From the NCBI GenBank assembly GCA_964505725.1, contig CAZDJK010000002.1, forward strand, positions 1-64,000: a stretch of 64,000 nucleotides of DNA, written 5' to 3'. The notes under the pieces are model-generated. The model was given only the letters and a program-made list of their open reading frames with translations, did not search any database and had not been told where the DNA came from. The stretch comes from CAVRJC01 sp964505725. GTDB lineage: Bacteria > Actinomycetota > Acidimicrobiia > IMCC26256 > DASPTH01. The position numbers and the translations under genes are program-made. The first letter of the stretch is position 1, and every line of letters begins with the position of its first letter. Positions 25,539 through 34,740 of this stretch are shown piece by piece.

Positions 25539-26660
25539 TCACTCGCGGTCGGACTCGGCGCCCGCGAGCGACCGGCGGAGCGACCGGTAGACCGCCTCGG
25601 GGGTCAGGACGCCGAGGAAGCGCTCGCCGTCGAGCACCGCGACCCACCCGGCCTTGGTCAGCAGCGTCATCGCCAGGGCGTCCTGCAGCCGGCCGTCGCT
25701 CGGCACCCAGGCCTCGATGCGTTCGACGTGGTCACGGACGGGACCGTCGCTCACGGCCCGGTCGACCCGTACCGACCCCCGCAGCACCCCGTTCAGGTCC
25801 ACGACCGCGACCCAGCTCATGGAGCTGCGCCTCATGGCGTCGCGCGCGTCGGCCAGCGTGGCGTCGGGCGTGACGGTGGGCGGGTGTTCGAGCAGGTCGA
25901 GATCGATGGGCGTCACCCGCAGCCGCTTGAGCCCGCGGTCGGCGCCGACGAAGTCGGCGACCATCGGCGACGCCGGATGCCCGAGCACCTCCGACGGCGT
26001 GTCGTACTGCTCGAGGACGCCGCCGACGTCGAGGATCGCGATGCGGTCACCCATCTTCACCGCCTCCTCGATGTCGTGGGTGACGAACACGACCGTCTTG
26101 CGCACCTCCTCCTGCAGCCGGAGGAACTCGTCCTGGAGCCGCACGCGCGTGACGGGGTCGATGGCGCCGAACGGCTCGTCCATCAGGAGGACCGACGGGT
26201 CGGCGGCCAACGCGCGCGCCACACCGACTCGTTGCCGCTGACCCCCCGAGAGCTGCTCGGGGTATCGGTCGCGGTAGGTGCCCGGGTCGAGCCCGACGAG
26301 GTCGAGCAGCTCGTCCACCCGCGCCGCGACGCGTTCCTTGCGCCAGCCGAGCAGGTGAGGGACGGTCGCCACGTTGGTCCCGATCGTCTGGTGCGGGAAC
26401 AGGCCCACCTGCTGGATCACGTACCCGATCCGACGGCGCAGCTGCACCGCGTCGGCGTGGGTCACGTCCTGGCCGTCGAGGAAGATCCGCCCGCTCGTGG
26501 GCTCCACGAGGCGGTTGATCATCCGGAGCGTCGTCGTCTTCCCGCATCCCGAGGGCCCGACGAGCACGCAGGTCGCTCCCGCCGGCACGCCGAGCGACAG
26601 GCTGCGGACGGCGAGCGTGCCGTTCGGGAAGCGCTTGCTCACCGCGTCGAGGCGGATCAT
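25539..26660 (-). CDS. Osmolyte (glycine betaine/choline-type) ABC transporter ATPase with CBS domains
   Basis: A 373-residue OpuCA/ProV-type ATPase. Walker A is GPSGCGKTT, the Q-loop follows in IQQVGLFPH, the signature is LSGGQRQRVGVARAL and Walker B is VLLMDEPFGAID. After the nucleotide-binding domain (about 1-240) come two CBS-like domains (about 260-365), the part that senses ionic strength in the OpuA/OpuC family. The ATG at 26660 begins the conserved MIRLDAVSKRF; the 33 residues upstream in the open frame are not conserved in type. It is transcribed divergently from the two permease genes, so the 67 bp between them should hold both promoters. Confidence 0.9.
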   Translation of the reverse strand: MIRLDAVSKRFPNGTLAVRSLSLGVPAGATCVLVGPSGCGKTTTLRMINRLVEPTSGRIFLDGQDVTHADAVQLRRRIGYVIQQVGLFPHQTIGTNVATVPHLLGWRKERVAARVDELLDLVGLDPGTYRDRYPEQLSGGQRQRVGVARALAADPSVLLMDEPFGAIDPVTRVRLQDEFLRLQEEVRKTVVFVTHDIEEAVKMGDRIAILDVGGVLEQYDTPSEVLGHPASPMVADFVGADRGLKRLRVTPIDLDLLEHPPTVTPDATLADARDAMRRSSMSWVAVVDLNGVLRGSVRVDRAVSDGPVRDHVERIEAWVPSDGRLQDALAMTLLTKAGWVAVLDGERFLGVLTPEAVYRSLRRSLAGAESDRE

Positions 26661-26727
26661 GGCGTCGACGGATTCGGCTCCGATCGACGCACGATAGGCC
26701 CGAAGTCCGTGTGGGTAGCATCCCGAC

Positions 26728-27423
26728 GTGCCCGGCAGCCTCCTCGCGGTGGAGGACATCGGCTCGAAGTGGCTCTACTGGCCGTGGGTGTCGGAACATC
26801 TCGACGAGATCCGCGGCCGGCTCGTCGAGCACGTCGAGCTCACCGGGCTCGCCCTGTTGTTCGGCCTCCTGATCGCGATCCCACTGGCGCTGCTCGCCGC
26901 CCGCTACCGGCGCATCTACGCGCCCACGCTCGCGGTCACAGGCGTGATGTACACCATCCCGTCGCTCGCGCTCTTCGCCCTGCTGCTGCCGCTGACCGGG
27001 CTCTCGCGCTGGACCGCGATCATTCCTCTCACCGCGTACACGTTGCTGATCCTCGTGCGCAACACGGTCACCGGGCTCGACGCGGTGCCCGAGGAGGTGA
27101 AGGACGCCGCCGCGGGCATGGGCTATTCACGTACGCGCCAGCTCCTCCGCGTCGAGTTGCCCATCGCGATGCCGACGATCGTGGTCGGTATCCGTATCGC
27201 GGCGGTCACGACCATCGGTCTCGTCACGGTGACCGCGCTGATCGGACAGGGCGGGCTGGGCCAGCTGCTCCTCGACGGCTTCGCGCGCGACTTCCGCACG
27301 CCGCTCACGGTCGGGATCGTGCTCTCGTTGGCGCTCGCGGTCGCGGTGGACCTCGTGCTCGTGGGCGCGCTCCGCGTCGCGACCCCCTGGCGCCGGGCCG
27401 ACCGCCGTGGAAAGGAGGGCTGA
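26728..27423 (+). CDS. Osmolyte ABC transporter permease (OpuCB type)
   Basis: A 231-residue inner-membrane permease with about five hydrophobic segments. The binding-protein-dependent transport motif is present as EEVKDAAAGMGYSRTRQLLR, which docks with the ATPase. The segment TVTALIGQGGLGQLLLDGF is characteristic of the glycine betaine/choline/proline permease group. Start GTG at 26728. Four bases separate its stop from the next gene, which encodes the second permease, so they form one unit with the binding protein downstream. Confidence 0.88.
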   Translation: MPGSLLAVEDIGSKWLYWPWVSEHLDEIRGRLVEHVELTGLALLFGLLIAIPLALLAARYRRIYAPTLAVTGVMYTIPSLALFALLLPLTGLSRWTAIIPLTAYTLLILVRNTVTGLDAVPEEVKDAAAGMGYSRTRQLLRVELPIAMPTIVVGIRIAAVTTIGLVTVTALIGQGGLGQLLLDGFARDFRTPLTVGIVLSLALAVAVDLVLVGALRVATPWRRADRRGKEG

Positions 27424-27426
27424 CCC

Positions 27427-28191
27427 GTGTTCGACTTCCTCGGCAACGTGGTCTCGTTCCTCACCGACGGCTCACACTGGCACGGCGCCGAGGGCATCCC
27501 GACGCTGTTCTGGCAGCACCTGCAGCTGACGTTCGTGTCGGTGGCCGCTGCGGCCGCGGTCGCGCTCCCTATCGGAGTGCTCCTGGGCCACGTGCACCGC
27601 GGCGGAGTGCTCGCGATCAATGTGGCCAACATCGGCCGCGCCCTGCCCGCGCTCGCGCTGTTGATCCTCGCGGTCCAGTGGTTCGGCATCGGCGAGCCGA
27701 CCGGGCTGCTTTCGCCGGTGGAGTCGATCCCCGCGTTCGTCGCGATGTTCGCGCTCGCGCTGCCTCCCATGCTCGCCAACGCGTACGTCGGTGTCACCAC
27801 CGTGGACGCGGAGGTTGTCGACGCCGCGCGCGGGATGGGGATGAACGGGAATCAGGTGCTGCGGCGCGTCGAGCTGCCGATGGCCACGCCGTTGATCATG
27901 GCGGGGGTACGCACCGCCGCGGTCGCGGTGGTGGCCACCGCGACGCTCGCCGCGTACGTCGACGCGGGCGGGCTCGGCCGCTACATCGTCGACGGGTTCG
28001 CGGTGCAGGACAACGTGAAGGTGTTCGCCGGCGGACTGCTCGTCGCGCTGCTGGCGATCACGGTGGAGGTCACGCTGGCGCTCGTGCAGCGGGTCATCAC
28101 GTCGCCCGGTCTGCGTCCCCGACGCGCCGAGCGCGGCCGCACCTCCGCCGGCCTCGCGGACAGCATCGCCACCGGCCTGGAGGCCGCGTGA
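27427..28191 (+). CDS. Osmolyte ABC transporter permease (OpuCD type)
   Basis: A 254-residue permease with five to six hydrophobic segments and the EAA loop DAEVVDAARGMGMNGNQVLR. The motif YVDAGGLGRYIVDGF parallels the GQGGLG motif of its partner. The GTG start at 27427 follows a strong AGGAGG. With the preceding permease, the divergent ATPase and the downstream binding protein it makes a complete OpuC-like importer for compatible solutes. Confidence 0.88.
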   Translation: MFDFLGNVVSFLTDGSHWHGAEGIPTLFWQHLQLTFVSVAAAAAVALPIGVLLGHVHRGGVLAINVANIGRALPALALLILAVQWFGIGEPTGLLSPVESIPAFVAMFALALPPMLANAYVGVTTVDAEVVDAARGMGMNGNQVLRRVELPMATPLIMAGVRTAAVAVVATATLAAYVDAGGLGRYIVDGFAVQDNVKVFAGGLLVALLAITVEVTLALVQRVITSPGLRPRRAERGRTSAGLADSIATGLEAA

Positions 28192-28290
28192 CCGATGGAT
28201 GACTGCACGCAAATATGAGTACTTGGTAAGGTTTCCGTTCACGAACCGTTTCCGGACGCGTGCACGCGCGCGCAGGCCGTGCCCGAGGGC

Positions 28291-28315
28291 GAGGAGCGAG
28301 GAGCGAGGAGCGAGG
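28291..28315 (+). repeat. Tandem GAGGAGC repeat at the ribosome-binding region
   Basis: Three tandem 7-bp GAGGAGC units plus GAGG run directly into the ATG of the binding-protein gene, giving several stacked Shine-Dalgarno-like sites. Copy number could vary by slippage and tune translation. Confidence 0.6.
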
Positions 28316-29230
28316 ATGAGCGAGCAGAAGAGCTGCACCCGACTGCGGAAGCGCCTGGGCGGATCCCTGGTTGCGGTTCTGGGCGCACTGGCGGTGCTGG
28401 GCCTCGGCGCCGCGCCCGGCGGCGCCGCCACGTCGCTCACCATCGGCGCCAAGAACTTCTCCGGGGCGCAGGCGGTGTCCCAGGCCTACGCGCAGGCGCT
28501 GCAGGCGAAGGGCGACGACATCACGTTCAAGGACAACATCGGCCCCACCGAGGTGGTCTTCCCCGCGCTCAAGAACGGCGACCTCGATGCGTACGCCGAC
28601 TACCAGGGCACGCTGCTCACCTACCTCGGCGGCACGCCGTCGGGCAGCTCCGCCGACACCTACAAGGCGTTGCAGGCAAAGCTCGCGGGCACCGGGATCG
28701 TGGCGAGCAAGCCCGCGCCCGCGGTCGACGTGAACGGCTTCTACGTCACCAAGCAGACGGCGAAGAAGTACAACCTCACCAAGGTCTCCGACCTCACGAA
28801 GGTGGCGCCGAAGCTCACCTTCGGCGGTCCGGCCGAGTGCGAGCAGCGGCCGCTCTGCCTCGGCGACACGTCGCAGAAGCTCTACGACTTGAAGTTCAAG
28901 GACGTGCGCAAGCTCGACCCGGGTGGTCCGATCACGGTCCAGGCGCTCGAGAACGGCGACATCGACGTGGCGCTCCTCTTCACCGGGAGCAGCGTGATCC
29001 CGAAGGACGCGGTGCTGCTCGTCGACGACAAGCACCTCCAGCCCGCCGACAGCCCCGTGCTGCTCATCCGGAAGGGCAAGGCGACACCGGCGACGTTGAA
29101 GGTCGCCGATGCGGTGTCGGCGAAGCTGACCACTGCCGCGTACAACAAGATGTCCCTCGACATCAGCGACAAGAAGGAAGATCCCTCCGACGCGGCGAAG
29201 GCCTTCCTGAAGCAGGCCAAGCTCGGCTAA
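28316..29230 (+). CDS. Osmolyte ABC transporter substrate-binding protein (OpuAC/ProX type)
   Basis: A 304-residue exported protein. Residues 1-38 are a basic then hydrophobic signal region ending in APGGAATS. The mature part starts SLTIGAKNFSGAQAVSQAYA, a typical ProX/OpuCC opening, with IGPTEVVFPALKNGDLDAY next. No lipobox Cys is evident at the cleavage region, so it may be free or otherwise anchored. The ATG at 28316 is chosen over the open frame from 28199 because the signal peptide and ribosome repeat sit there. It completes the importer encoded just upstream. Confidence 0.88.
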   Translation: MSEQKSCTRLRKRLGGSLVAVLGALAVLGLGAAPGGAATSLTIGAKNFSGAQAVSQAYAQALQAKGDDITFKDNIGPTEVVFPALKNGDLDAYADYQGTLLTYLGGTPSGSSADTYKALQAKLAGTGIVASKPAPAVDVNGFYVTKQTAKKYNLTKVSDLTKVAPKLTFGGPAECEQRPLCLGDTSQKLYDLKFKDVRKLDPGGPITVQALENGDIDVALLFTGSSVIPKDAVLLVDDKHLQPADSPVLLIRKGKATPATLKVADAVSAKLTTAAYNKMSLDISDKKEDPSDAAKAFLKQAKLG

Positions 29231-29283
29231 CGGGACGCCACGCCGACGCGGCGCGACACGCCGGCGGCCTAGGGTGCGGCCCC

Positions 29284-29886
29284 ATGGACGTGTTCGAAGC
29301 CATGGGGACGTCGGTCTCGATGCGCTGGCTGAAGCCCGACCCGGTTCCCGACGAGCTCGTCGACCGGGTTCTCTGGGCTGCCACGCGCGCGTCGAACCCG
29401 GGGAACACGCAGCCGTGGGACTTCGTCGTCGTGCGCGACGAGGCAACGCGGCGCGACGTGGCCGAGATCGTCACCGGCCGATTCAGCGGCCTCGGCCGGC
29501 GGGCGGAAGGCGGCCCGCAGGAGGACGCGACGCAGCGCCGCATGCTCGACGGCGTGCGCTATCTCGTCGAGCACTTCGGCGAGGCGCCGGTGCTCATCTT
29601 CGTGTGCGGCAACAACGTGTATCCCCCGAACGCGCCGCAGCTCCCGATGATGTACTCGGCCGCGTTCGGGGCCGCCCAGAACCTGCTCGTCGCGGCACGC
29701 GCGCTCGGGCTGGGGGCCACGTACACCACCTTCCACCTCGCGGATCCCGGCGGCATCAAGGAGCGGCTCGGGATGCCGGACGAGACCGAGATCTGCGTGA
29801 CCATGCCGCTGGGCTGGCCCGGGCGCCGCTTCGGCCCGCTCACCCGCCGCCCCGTCGACGAGGTCGTCCACTACGACCACTGGTGA
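29284..29886 (+). CDS. Nitroreductase-family flavoprotein
   Basis: A 200-residue FMN-dependent nitroreductase-like protein. The opening VFEAMGTSVSMRWLKPDPV and RASNPGNTQPWDFVVVRD match the FMN phosphate-binding region of the family, and AAFGAAQNLLVAARALGLG matches the dimer helix. The C-terminal IKERLGMPDETEICVTMPLG is also typical. Substrate unknown. The ATG at 29284 gives the usual family length. It lies between the binding-protein gene and a convergent gene, with no sign of an operon. Confidence 0.85.
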   Translation: MDVFEAMGTSVSMRWLKPDPVPDELVDRVLWAATRASNPGNTQPWDFVVVRDEATRRDVAEIVTGRFSGLGRRAEGGPQEDATQRRMLDGVRYLVEHFGEAPVLIFVCGNNVYPPNAPQLPMMYSAAFGAAQNLLVAARALGLGATYTTFHLADPGGIKERLGMPDETEICVTMPLGWPGRRFGPLTRRPVDEVVHYDHW

Positions 29887-29942
29887 CCCGTGCCGGCCTC
29901 GACGCGCAGACCGAGTGCGACGCGGCGAGGCCGAACGCCGGG

Positions 29943-30680
29943 CTACGCGGCGTAGGTGCGGAGCACGCGCAGCGCGGTCGCGCCGTACGGACCACGAGCG
30001 ACGAGCGCGGAGTCGGCCGCGGCCAGCCGCTGCGCGGCGACGCGACAGAAGTGCCCGGCGGGCCCGGTGATCACCGACTCGGCATCGGGATCGCCGTAGA
30101 CCCACGCTTTCCCGTCGGGCGCGACCAGCTCGCAGAACACCGCGCGCGGCTCTTCCCCCGTGACCGAGAACGCGTACGGGAGCGACCGGTGCGCGAGCCA
30201 GGCGACGTGACGCAGCCGGTCGGTGTCGGGGAACGCGGCCCCGAGCGGCTCGGCGATGTCGAGGCCATGGGTCCAATGCTCGGCGAGACGCGTGGTGGCG
30301 AGCGTCGACGGCGTCAGCGGCGTGCCGACCCAGGGCAGCCGGGTGTTCGGGTCGGCGGCCCGCAGCGCGTCGGCTGCGGCGCGACGCGCGGTACGCCACC
30401 GTTCGAAGACGACCGCGCCCGGCGCGCGCTCCGCACGGACGCGCGAGTCCATGATCTCGTCCACCGACGCGCCCTCGATCGCGAGGCCGCGGCCGCCGGC
30501 TCCGTCGCCCGGCGCCGCGGTGGCGACCACCGCCTCCTCGCTCTGGGCGAGGTGCAGCACGACATCGGCGATCGCCCACCCGACGGCCGCCGACGGCCGC
30601 GCCCACCCCTCGGCGTCGAGGCCTTCGAGGATTCCTTCGAGACGATCCTGCTCCGCGACCAGGTCGTCGACGACGTCCAT
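29943..30680 (-). CDS. TIGR03084-type DinB/mycothiol-dependent maleylpyruvate isomerase-family protein
   Basis: A 245-residue protein with the four-helix DinB-like metal-binding fold. Likely metal-binding His residues lie in VLHLAQSEE and in AEHWTHGLDIAEPLG. The family is largely actinobacterial and often uses mycothiol; the substrate here is unknown. It starts 13 bp after the stop of the acyl-CoA dehydrogenase gene and is probably the last gene of a VOC-protein, dehydrogenase, DinB operon. That setting suggests a catabolic role. Confidence 0.82.
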   Translation of the reverse strand: MDVVDDLVAEQDRLEGILEGLDAEGWARPSAAVGWAIADVVLHLAQSEEAVVATAAPGDGAGGRGLAIEGASVDEIMDSRVRAERAPGAVVFERWRTARRAAADALRAADPNTRLPWVGTPLTPSTLATTRLAEHWTHGLDIAEPLGAAFPDTDRLRHVAWLAHRSLPYAFSVTGEEPRAVFCELVAPDGKAWVYGDPDAESVITGPAGHFCRVAAQRLAAADSALVARGPYGATALRVLRTYAA

Positions 30681-30693
30681 CAGGCGCGGCGCG

Positions 30694-31983
30694 TCACCCG
30701 CGGGAGGCGGCGAAGCGGTCCATCTGCTCGACGTGCTCCTTGATCTCGGGGTCGCTGTCGATGAGCCACTGGAACTGCTCGCGCGCGGCGTGGCGTTTCG
30801 CCGGCAGGTACTCCCTCGGGAACAGGCCCTCGTGCGGCTCGTAGCGGCCCAGCAACGTGTTGGCGATGACGTCGAGGTGCACCTCGTCGGGACCGTCCAT
30901 CATCGACATCTGCGGCGCGCTCGCCCACATGCCCTGCAAGGGCGTGAGATCGGTCGTGCCGAGCGCACCGTGGATGTGGTGTGCCTTGTACACGACGTCC
31001 TTGAGCACGCGGGCGGCCTGGATCTTGCACGCGCCGATGTCGGCGCGCGTCTCACGTGTGTCGGTGTTGTCGATCTTCCATGCGGTCTGGAGCACGAGGA
31101 GGCGGAGCATCTCGACCTGCATGTACGCGTCGGCAATGGCGTGCTTCACGCTCTGGTGCTCGGAGATGAGCTTGCCGCGGGAGTAGCGCGAGATGGCGCG
31201 CTCGCACATCATGTCGAGCGCGAGCTTCACCTGGGCTACGGAGCGCATCGCGTGGTGGATCCGGCCACCCCCGAGCCGGAACTGCGCAACCGCGTGCGCG
31301 CCGCCCTCGGGACCGAGCAGGTTGCCGAGCGGCACCCGCACGTTGTTGTAGCGGATGTGCGCGTGGATCCCTGCCCCCTCGAGGAATTCGAGGCCGGGTG
31401 TTCCCTGCTCCACGATGAACATCCCGTTGTTGCACATCACGATGATGATGTCGGCGGTCCTGCCGAAGCTCGAGAACCACTTCTCGCCGTTGATCACCCA
31501 TTCGTCGCCGTCCCGCTCGGCGTGGGTCTGGAAGTTGCGCGTGTCCGCTCCGCCCTGCGGTTCGGTCATCGAGTAGCAGGAGCGCATCTCCTGGTTGAAG
31601 AGCGGCTCGAGGTACTTCTTCTTCTGCTCCGGCGTGCCGAACTTGGCGAGGATGTCCATGTTCCCGGTGTCGGGTGCCTGGCAGCCGAAGATCGCGGGCG
31701 CAGCGGGGTAGCGGCCGAGGATCTCGTTGACCAACGCGAGCTTGAGCTGGCCGAACCCGGGACCTCCGATCTCCTTGTCGAGGAAGATCCCCCACAGGCC
31801 GCGGTCCTTCACCTGCTGTTTGAGCCCGTCGAGGTGGTCCTTCAGCCCCGCCGGCAGGTGGCTCCGGCTCCAGATCGCGTACGGGAATGCGAGCACGAAG
31901 GGCTCGATCTCGGTGCGGCAGAACTGCTCGATCCAGTCGAGCTGCTCCTGCCACTCGGACTCGGTGGAGAAGTCCCAGGCCAT
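30694..31983 (-). CDS. Acyl-CoA dehydrogenase (ACAD10/11-like)
   Basis: A 429-residue FAD-dependent dehydrogenase. The FAD-binding strand region CYSMTEPQGGADTRNFQTHA, the segment GEKWFSSFGRTADIIIVM and the C-terminal KDVVYKAHHIHGALGTTDL are characteristic of the long ACAD10/11 type. It probably makes the first oxidation of an unusual or branched acyl-CoA. The ATG at 31983 follows GGGGAG; the open frame beyond it is not conserved. The VOC gene lies upstream and the DinB gene downstream, on the same strand. Confidence 0.88.
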   Translation of the reverse strand: MAWDFSTESEWQEQLDWIEQFCRTEIEPFVLAFPYAIWSRSHLPAGLKDHLDGLKQQVKDRGLWGIFLDKEIGGPGFGQLKLALVNEILGRYPAAPAIFGCQAPDTGNMDILAKFGTPEQKKKYLEPLFNQEMRSCYSMTEPQGGADTRNFQTHAERDGDEWVINGEKWFSSFGRTADIIIVMCNNGMFIVEQGTPGLEFLEGAGIHAHIRYNNVRVPLGNLLGPEGGAHAVAQFRLGGGRIHHAMRSVAQVKLALDMMCERAISRYSRGKLISEHQSVKHAIADAYMQVEMLRLLVLQTAWKIDNTDTRETRADIGACKIQAARVLKDVVYKAHHIHGALGTTDLTPLQGMWASAPQMSMMDGPDEVHLDVIANTLLGRYEPHEGLFPREYLPAKRHAAREQFQWLIDSDPEIKEHVEQMDRFAASRG

Positions 31984-32092
31984 GCTCTCCCCTTCCGGGA
32001 ACGGCGTCGAGCCGCGTGCTTCTCCTGCCGTTCTAACAAAGGCTCCCGCGGCGCACCAGACGCGGTCGGCCATCGGGCCGCGGCCAGGAGGG

Positions 32093-32956
32093 TCAGACGT
32101 ACTGCAGGAGTTGGAGCGCGAGGCCGGCCATCTCCGCGGGGTCGAACCGTGTGATGCGGGTTCCCGGCAGCACGCCCGGAGCGGGGTCCGTGACCGTGAA
32201 CCCACGTTCGCGCGCGAGGTCGGCGCACGCGTCGACGTCGGCGACCTCGCACGCCATCGACGGCAGCAGCCCGGCCGGTAGCGTCGTGGCCCCCGAGGGC
32301 TTCAACAGCTCGACCATCACCGAGCCGACCTTCATCTGGCGGATCACGAACGTGGGCGCCTCGATCTCGGCGTGCATCGGCACTCCGAGCACGTCGGTCC
32401 AGTACCGCGTCGACGCCTCGAAGTCGGCGGGCACGATCGCGAGGTGGTCGAGGTGCTCGAGCGGGAAGCCGTGGACGACGCTCGTCATCTCGGGCTGCAC
32501 CGCGATGACCGCCGGCGGGTACTCGAGCAACAGGATCGGGCACCCGATGGCGGCGGTGTCGTGGGGCCGGAACGTTATGATCGCCTCGTCGTCGAGCACT
32601 CGCACCTCGCTCTCGGTGTAGCCACCCCGTGCACCGAACACCTCGCGCGCGGGATCGAGGCTCTCCACCGGAAACCCGATGAAGTAGGCGCCACCTCCGG
32701 CGTCCACCAGGCGTAGGAGATCCGACTGAGCCGGATCGGCCTCGACGCGCGCGCGGTCACGCACCCTGATCCACTCCACCGCGCAGAACTGCTCCGGCCC
32801 CCCGAAATTGAAGAAGCAGTTGTCGTTCGCGGTGTCGCCGGCCGGGCCGGGAGGGTTCGCGACGATGCCGAGCCGCGTCAGCGCTTTGTAGGCGGGCTCG
32901 AGATCGGTGGCCGCCATGACGAAGTGGTCGATCCGGTCCAGGTGCAGCTCGGCCAT
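32093..32956 (-). CDS. VOC (glyoxalase/dioxygenase) family protein
   Basis: A 287-residue protein with two vicinal-oxygen-chelate modules. The first starts LDRIDHFVMAATDLEPAYKA and the second LEHLDHLAIVPADFEASTRY; each supplies a His to a possible metal site. This duplicated layout fits glyoxalase-like or extradiol-type proteins (the Glyoxalase_3-like group). The substrate cannot be told. The ATG at 32956 begins MAELHLDRIDHF; the very long frame extending to 34249 overlaps other genes and is spurious. Confidence 0.82.
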   Translation of the reverse strand: MAELHLDRIDHFVMAATDLEPAYKALTRLGIVANPPGPAGDTANDNCFFNFGGPEQFCAVEWIRVRDRARVEADPAQSDLLRLVDAGGGAYFIGFPVESLDPAREVFGARGGYTESEVRVLDDEAIITFRPHDTAAIGCPILLLEYPPAVIAVQPEMTSVVHGFPLEHLDHLAIVPADFEASTRYWTDVLGVPMHAEIEAPTFVIRQMKVGSVMVELLKPSGATTLPAGLLPSMACEVADVDACADLARERGFTVTDPAPGVLPGTRITRFDPAEMAGLALQLLQYV

Positions 32957-33057
32957 GCGCGGCGCTCCTCCGTCGGACGCACCCCGACCGCGTCCCGGTC
33001 GGGCTCGCGCCGAAGCTAGGCAGCGCCCGGGGCGGGCGTCAATCGTGACGGGTCGCC

Positions 33058-33966
33058 CTACGCGGCCGGCCCTCGCGCGACCAGCGTGGCGTCCCAGCCG
33101 CCCGATCGCGCCGCGGTCGCATACACGCTCTCGAAGAACTCCCGCACGAGCGCACCGGGATCGGCGGTGCCGCGCACGTCGTCGTAGTCGAGGATGTGCT
33201 CGCCGAGGTCGGTGTCCCAGTACGCGGCCGGAGGTTGCACGCCGGCCTGCTCGACGTCGGGGGGCTTCGGGTACGCATAGGCGTAGAAGGCCGGGCGCGG
33301 GAAGCGATCGCTGCCCGGCCACCATCCCGCGCTCATCTGCTCGAGGTCGTAGGTCCCGCGCAGCAGGAAGTCGGCGCCGGGCGGCGGCTGGCAAGGTGCC
33401 CCGGAGAACCGGGTGACCGCGAGGTCCATGCTCCCCCAGAAGAAGTGCACGGGCGTGACGCGCCCGGTGAACGCAGCGCGGTACTCCCCGAACACCGGTT
33501 GGAGCAGCGTGAGGATGCGCCAGAAGCGGTGCGCCAGCTCGGGCTCGTAGATTTGGTGCAAGTCGTCGTCGGGGAACGGGATCGGGTCGGGCACCTCCTG
33601 CGGCATCGTCGGCAGGTCGACGTCGACGCCGATCGCGGGCAGCGCGGCGACGAAGTCGCGCCAGAAGTGCGCGACCGGCCGCGCCGTGAGCGCCACCGTG
33701 CGAGGCTCGCCCGCGCTGGGGCGCAGCACGACCTGATGATCGACGAGGTCGGCCTCCACCTCGAAGATGCCCGCCGGATGCGGCACCGGCCCGGTGGTGA
33801 TGCCGCGGGACGTCACGTACAGCGCCACGTGCCCCCACTCGGGCTCCTTCGGCGACAATGCCACGCGCACCTTGCCCAGGATCTGCAGCTCCATGTGGAG
33901 CGTGGCCAAGGTGTCGTTCCAGTCGCCGTAGGCAAGCTCGGGCCACGGGCCGGAGGGGCTGGTCAC
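33058..33966 (-). CDS. DUF5996 family protein
   Basis: A 302-residue conserved protein of unknown function. It begins WPELAYGDWNDTLATLHMEL and contains TPVHFFWGSMDLAVTRFSG and DLEQMSAGWWPG, the hallmarks of DUF5996. It is rich in His, Trp and Tyr, with a ligand-binding look but no known activity. The GTG start at 33966 overlaps the stop of the DUF2630 gene (GTGA), so the two are coupled. Confidence 0.82.
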   Translation of the reverse strand: MTSPSGPWPELAYGDWNDTLATLHMELQILGKVRVALSPKEPEWGHVALYVTSRGITTGPVPHPAGIFEVEADLVDHQVVLRPSAGEPRTVALTARPVAHFWRDFVAALPAIGVDVDLPTMPQEVPDPIPFPDDDLHQIYEPELAHRFWRILTLLQPVFGEYRAAFTGRVTPVHFFWGSMDLAVTRFSGAPCQPPPGADFLLRGTYDLEQMSAGWWPGSDRFPRPAFYAYAYPKPPDVEQAGVQPPAAYWDTDLGEHILDYDDVRGTADPGALVREFFESVYATAARSGGWDATLVARGPAA

Positions 33967-34214
33967 TGCCGGTAGCCCTCGACGACGTTCGGGTCGCGCG
34001 CCTCGGCGAGGTCGGGATCCTGCCCCGCGTTGCGGCGCGCGCGTCGTTGGCGCAGGAGATCCCACAGCTGGTCGAGCTGGACCTCGAGCGCGTGCATCCG
34101 CTCGCGCTCTTCGGTGCTGAGCGTCGAGCCTTCGCGATGGCGCCGCTCGAGCGAGTGCTCTTCGTCGACGAGCTGGTCGATGCGCTCGATGATCTCGTGA
34201 TCTCGATCGGGCAT
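33963..34214 (-). CDS. DUF2630 family protein
   Basis: An 83-residue, charged, helical actinobacterial protein of unknown function. Recognisable family strings are RIDQLVDEEHSLERRH and LEVQLDQLWDLLRQRRARR, ending in VVEGYRQ. It is translationally coupled to the DUF5996 gene downstream by a 4-base overlap. The ATG at 34214 gives the usual family length. Confidence 0.85.
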   Translation of the reverse strand: MPDRDHEIIERIDQLVDEEHSLERRHREGSTLSTEERERMHALEVQLDQLWDLLRQRRARRNAGQDPDLAEARDPNVVEGYRQ

Positions 34215-34344
34215 GGCCGTCTCCCGTCTCGTGATCCCTGCCCGCGCACGCTACTGCGCGCGCCGCGCGACAGGTAGTCGTCAGCGATGCCGCGCGAGCA
34301 CCGACGGCGACCGCGAGCGGCCGGGTCATGGCTACGCTTGCGCG

Positions 34345-34740
34345 GTGGCGTCCGACGCGAGCTTCGTGGGGAGCAGCGCCTTCCTCCGCTGGTTCCCGAA
34401 GGTCATGCTCGCGCTCGCCGTGTTCGTGCTCGTGAGCGGCTGGCCCCGTTCCATCCAGTGGGCGGTGCTCCTCGCGGTGGGCGCCTACGTGTACGGCCGG
34501 TGGCTGCCGTGGCGCTTCGACGTGCTCGACGAGGGCATCGCGCTCACGTTCGCGTTCGGCCGTCACCTGTTCCTACCCAAGCGATCGACCACGGTGCGGC
34601 TCGAGCACGTCGGAGCGCTCGCGCTCCCGCAGAATCGCCGGCGGCTCGGCTACCCGCTCGCCAACGGTCTTGGGTTCCGCCCCGACCGCGAGCGCGGGAT
34701 GCGGCTCGCGCTCCTGTTGCACGGGTACCGGATCACCTGA
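34345..34740 (+). CDS. Small membrane protein, unknown function
   Basis: A 131-residue protein with two hydrophobic segments close together (VMLALAVFVLVSGW and WAVLLAVGAYVYGRWLPW) followed by a soluble strand-rich part (FDVLDEGIALTFAFGRHLFL), which resembles a short PH-like tail. The GTG at 34345 was preferred to the frame start at 34213, since the 44 residues between are not protein-like and overlap the divergent DUF2630 gene. Its end overlaps the convergent glycosyltransferase pseudogene by 8 bases. Confidence 0.6.
   Translation: MASDASFVGSSAFLRWFPKVMLALAVFVLVSGWPRSIQWAVLLAVGAYVYGRWLPWRFDVLDEGIALTFAFGRHLFLPKRSTTVRLEHVGALALPQNRRRLGYPLANGLGFRPDRERGMRLALLLHGYRIT

Noticed and set aside
25728..28202. 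An 824-codon plus-strand frame across the osmolyte transporter genes
   Set aside because: It overlaps three well-supported transporter genes and its translation is Arg/Ala/Gly low-complexity sequence.
32093..34249. A 718-codon minus-strand frame
   Set aside because: Only its last 287 residues are protein-like (VOC protein); the rest is a shadow of the DUF5996/DUF2630 genes.
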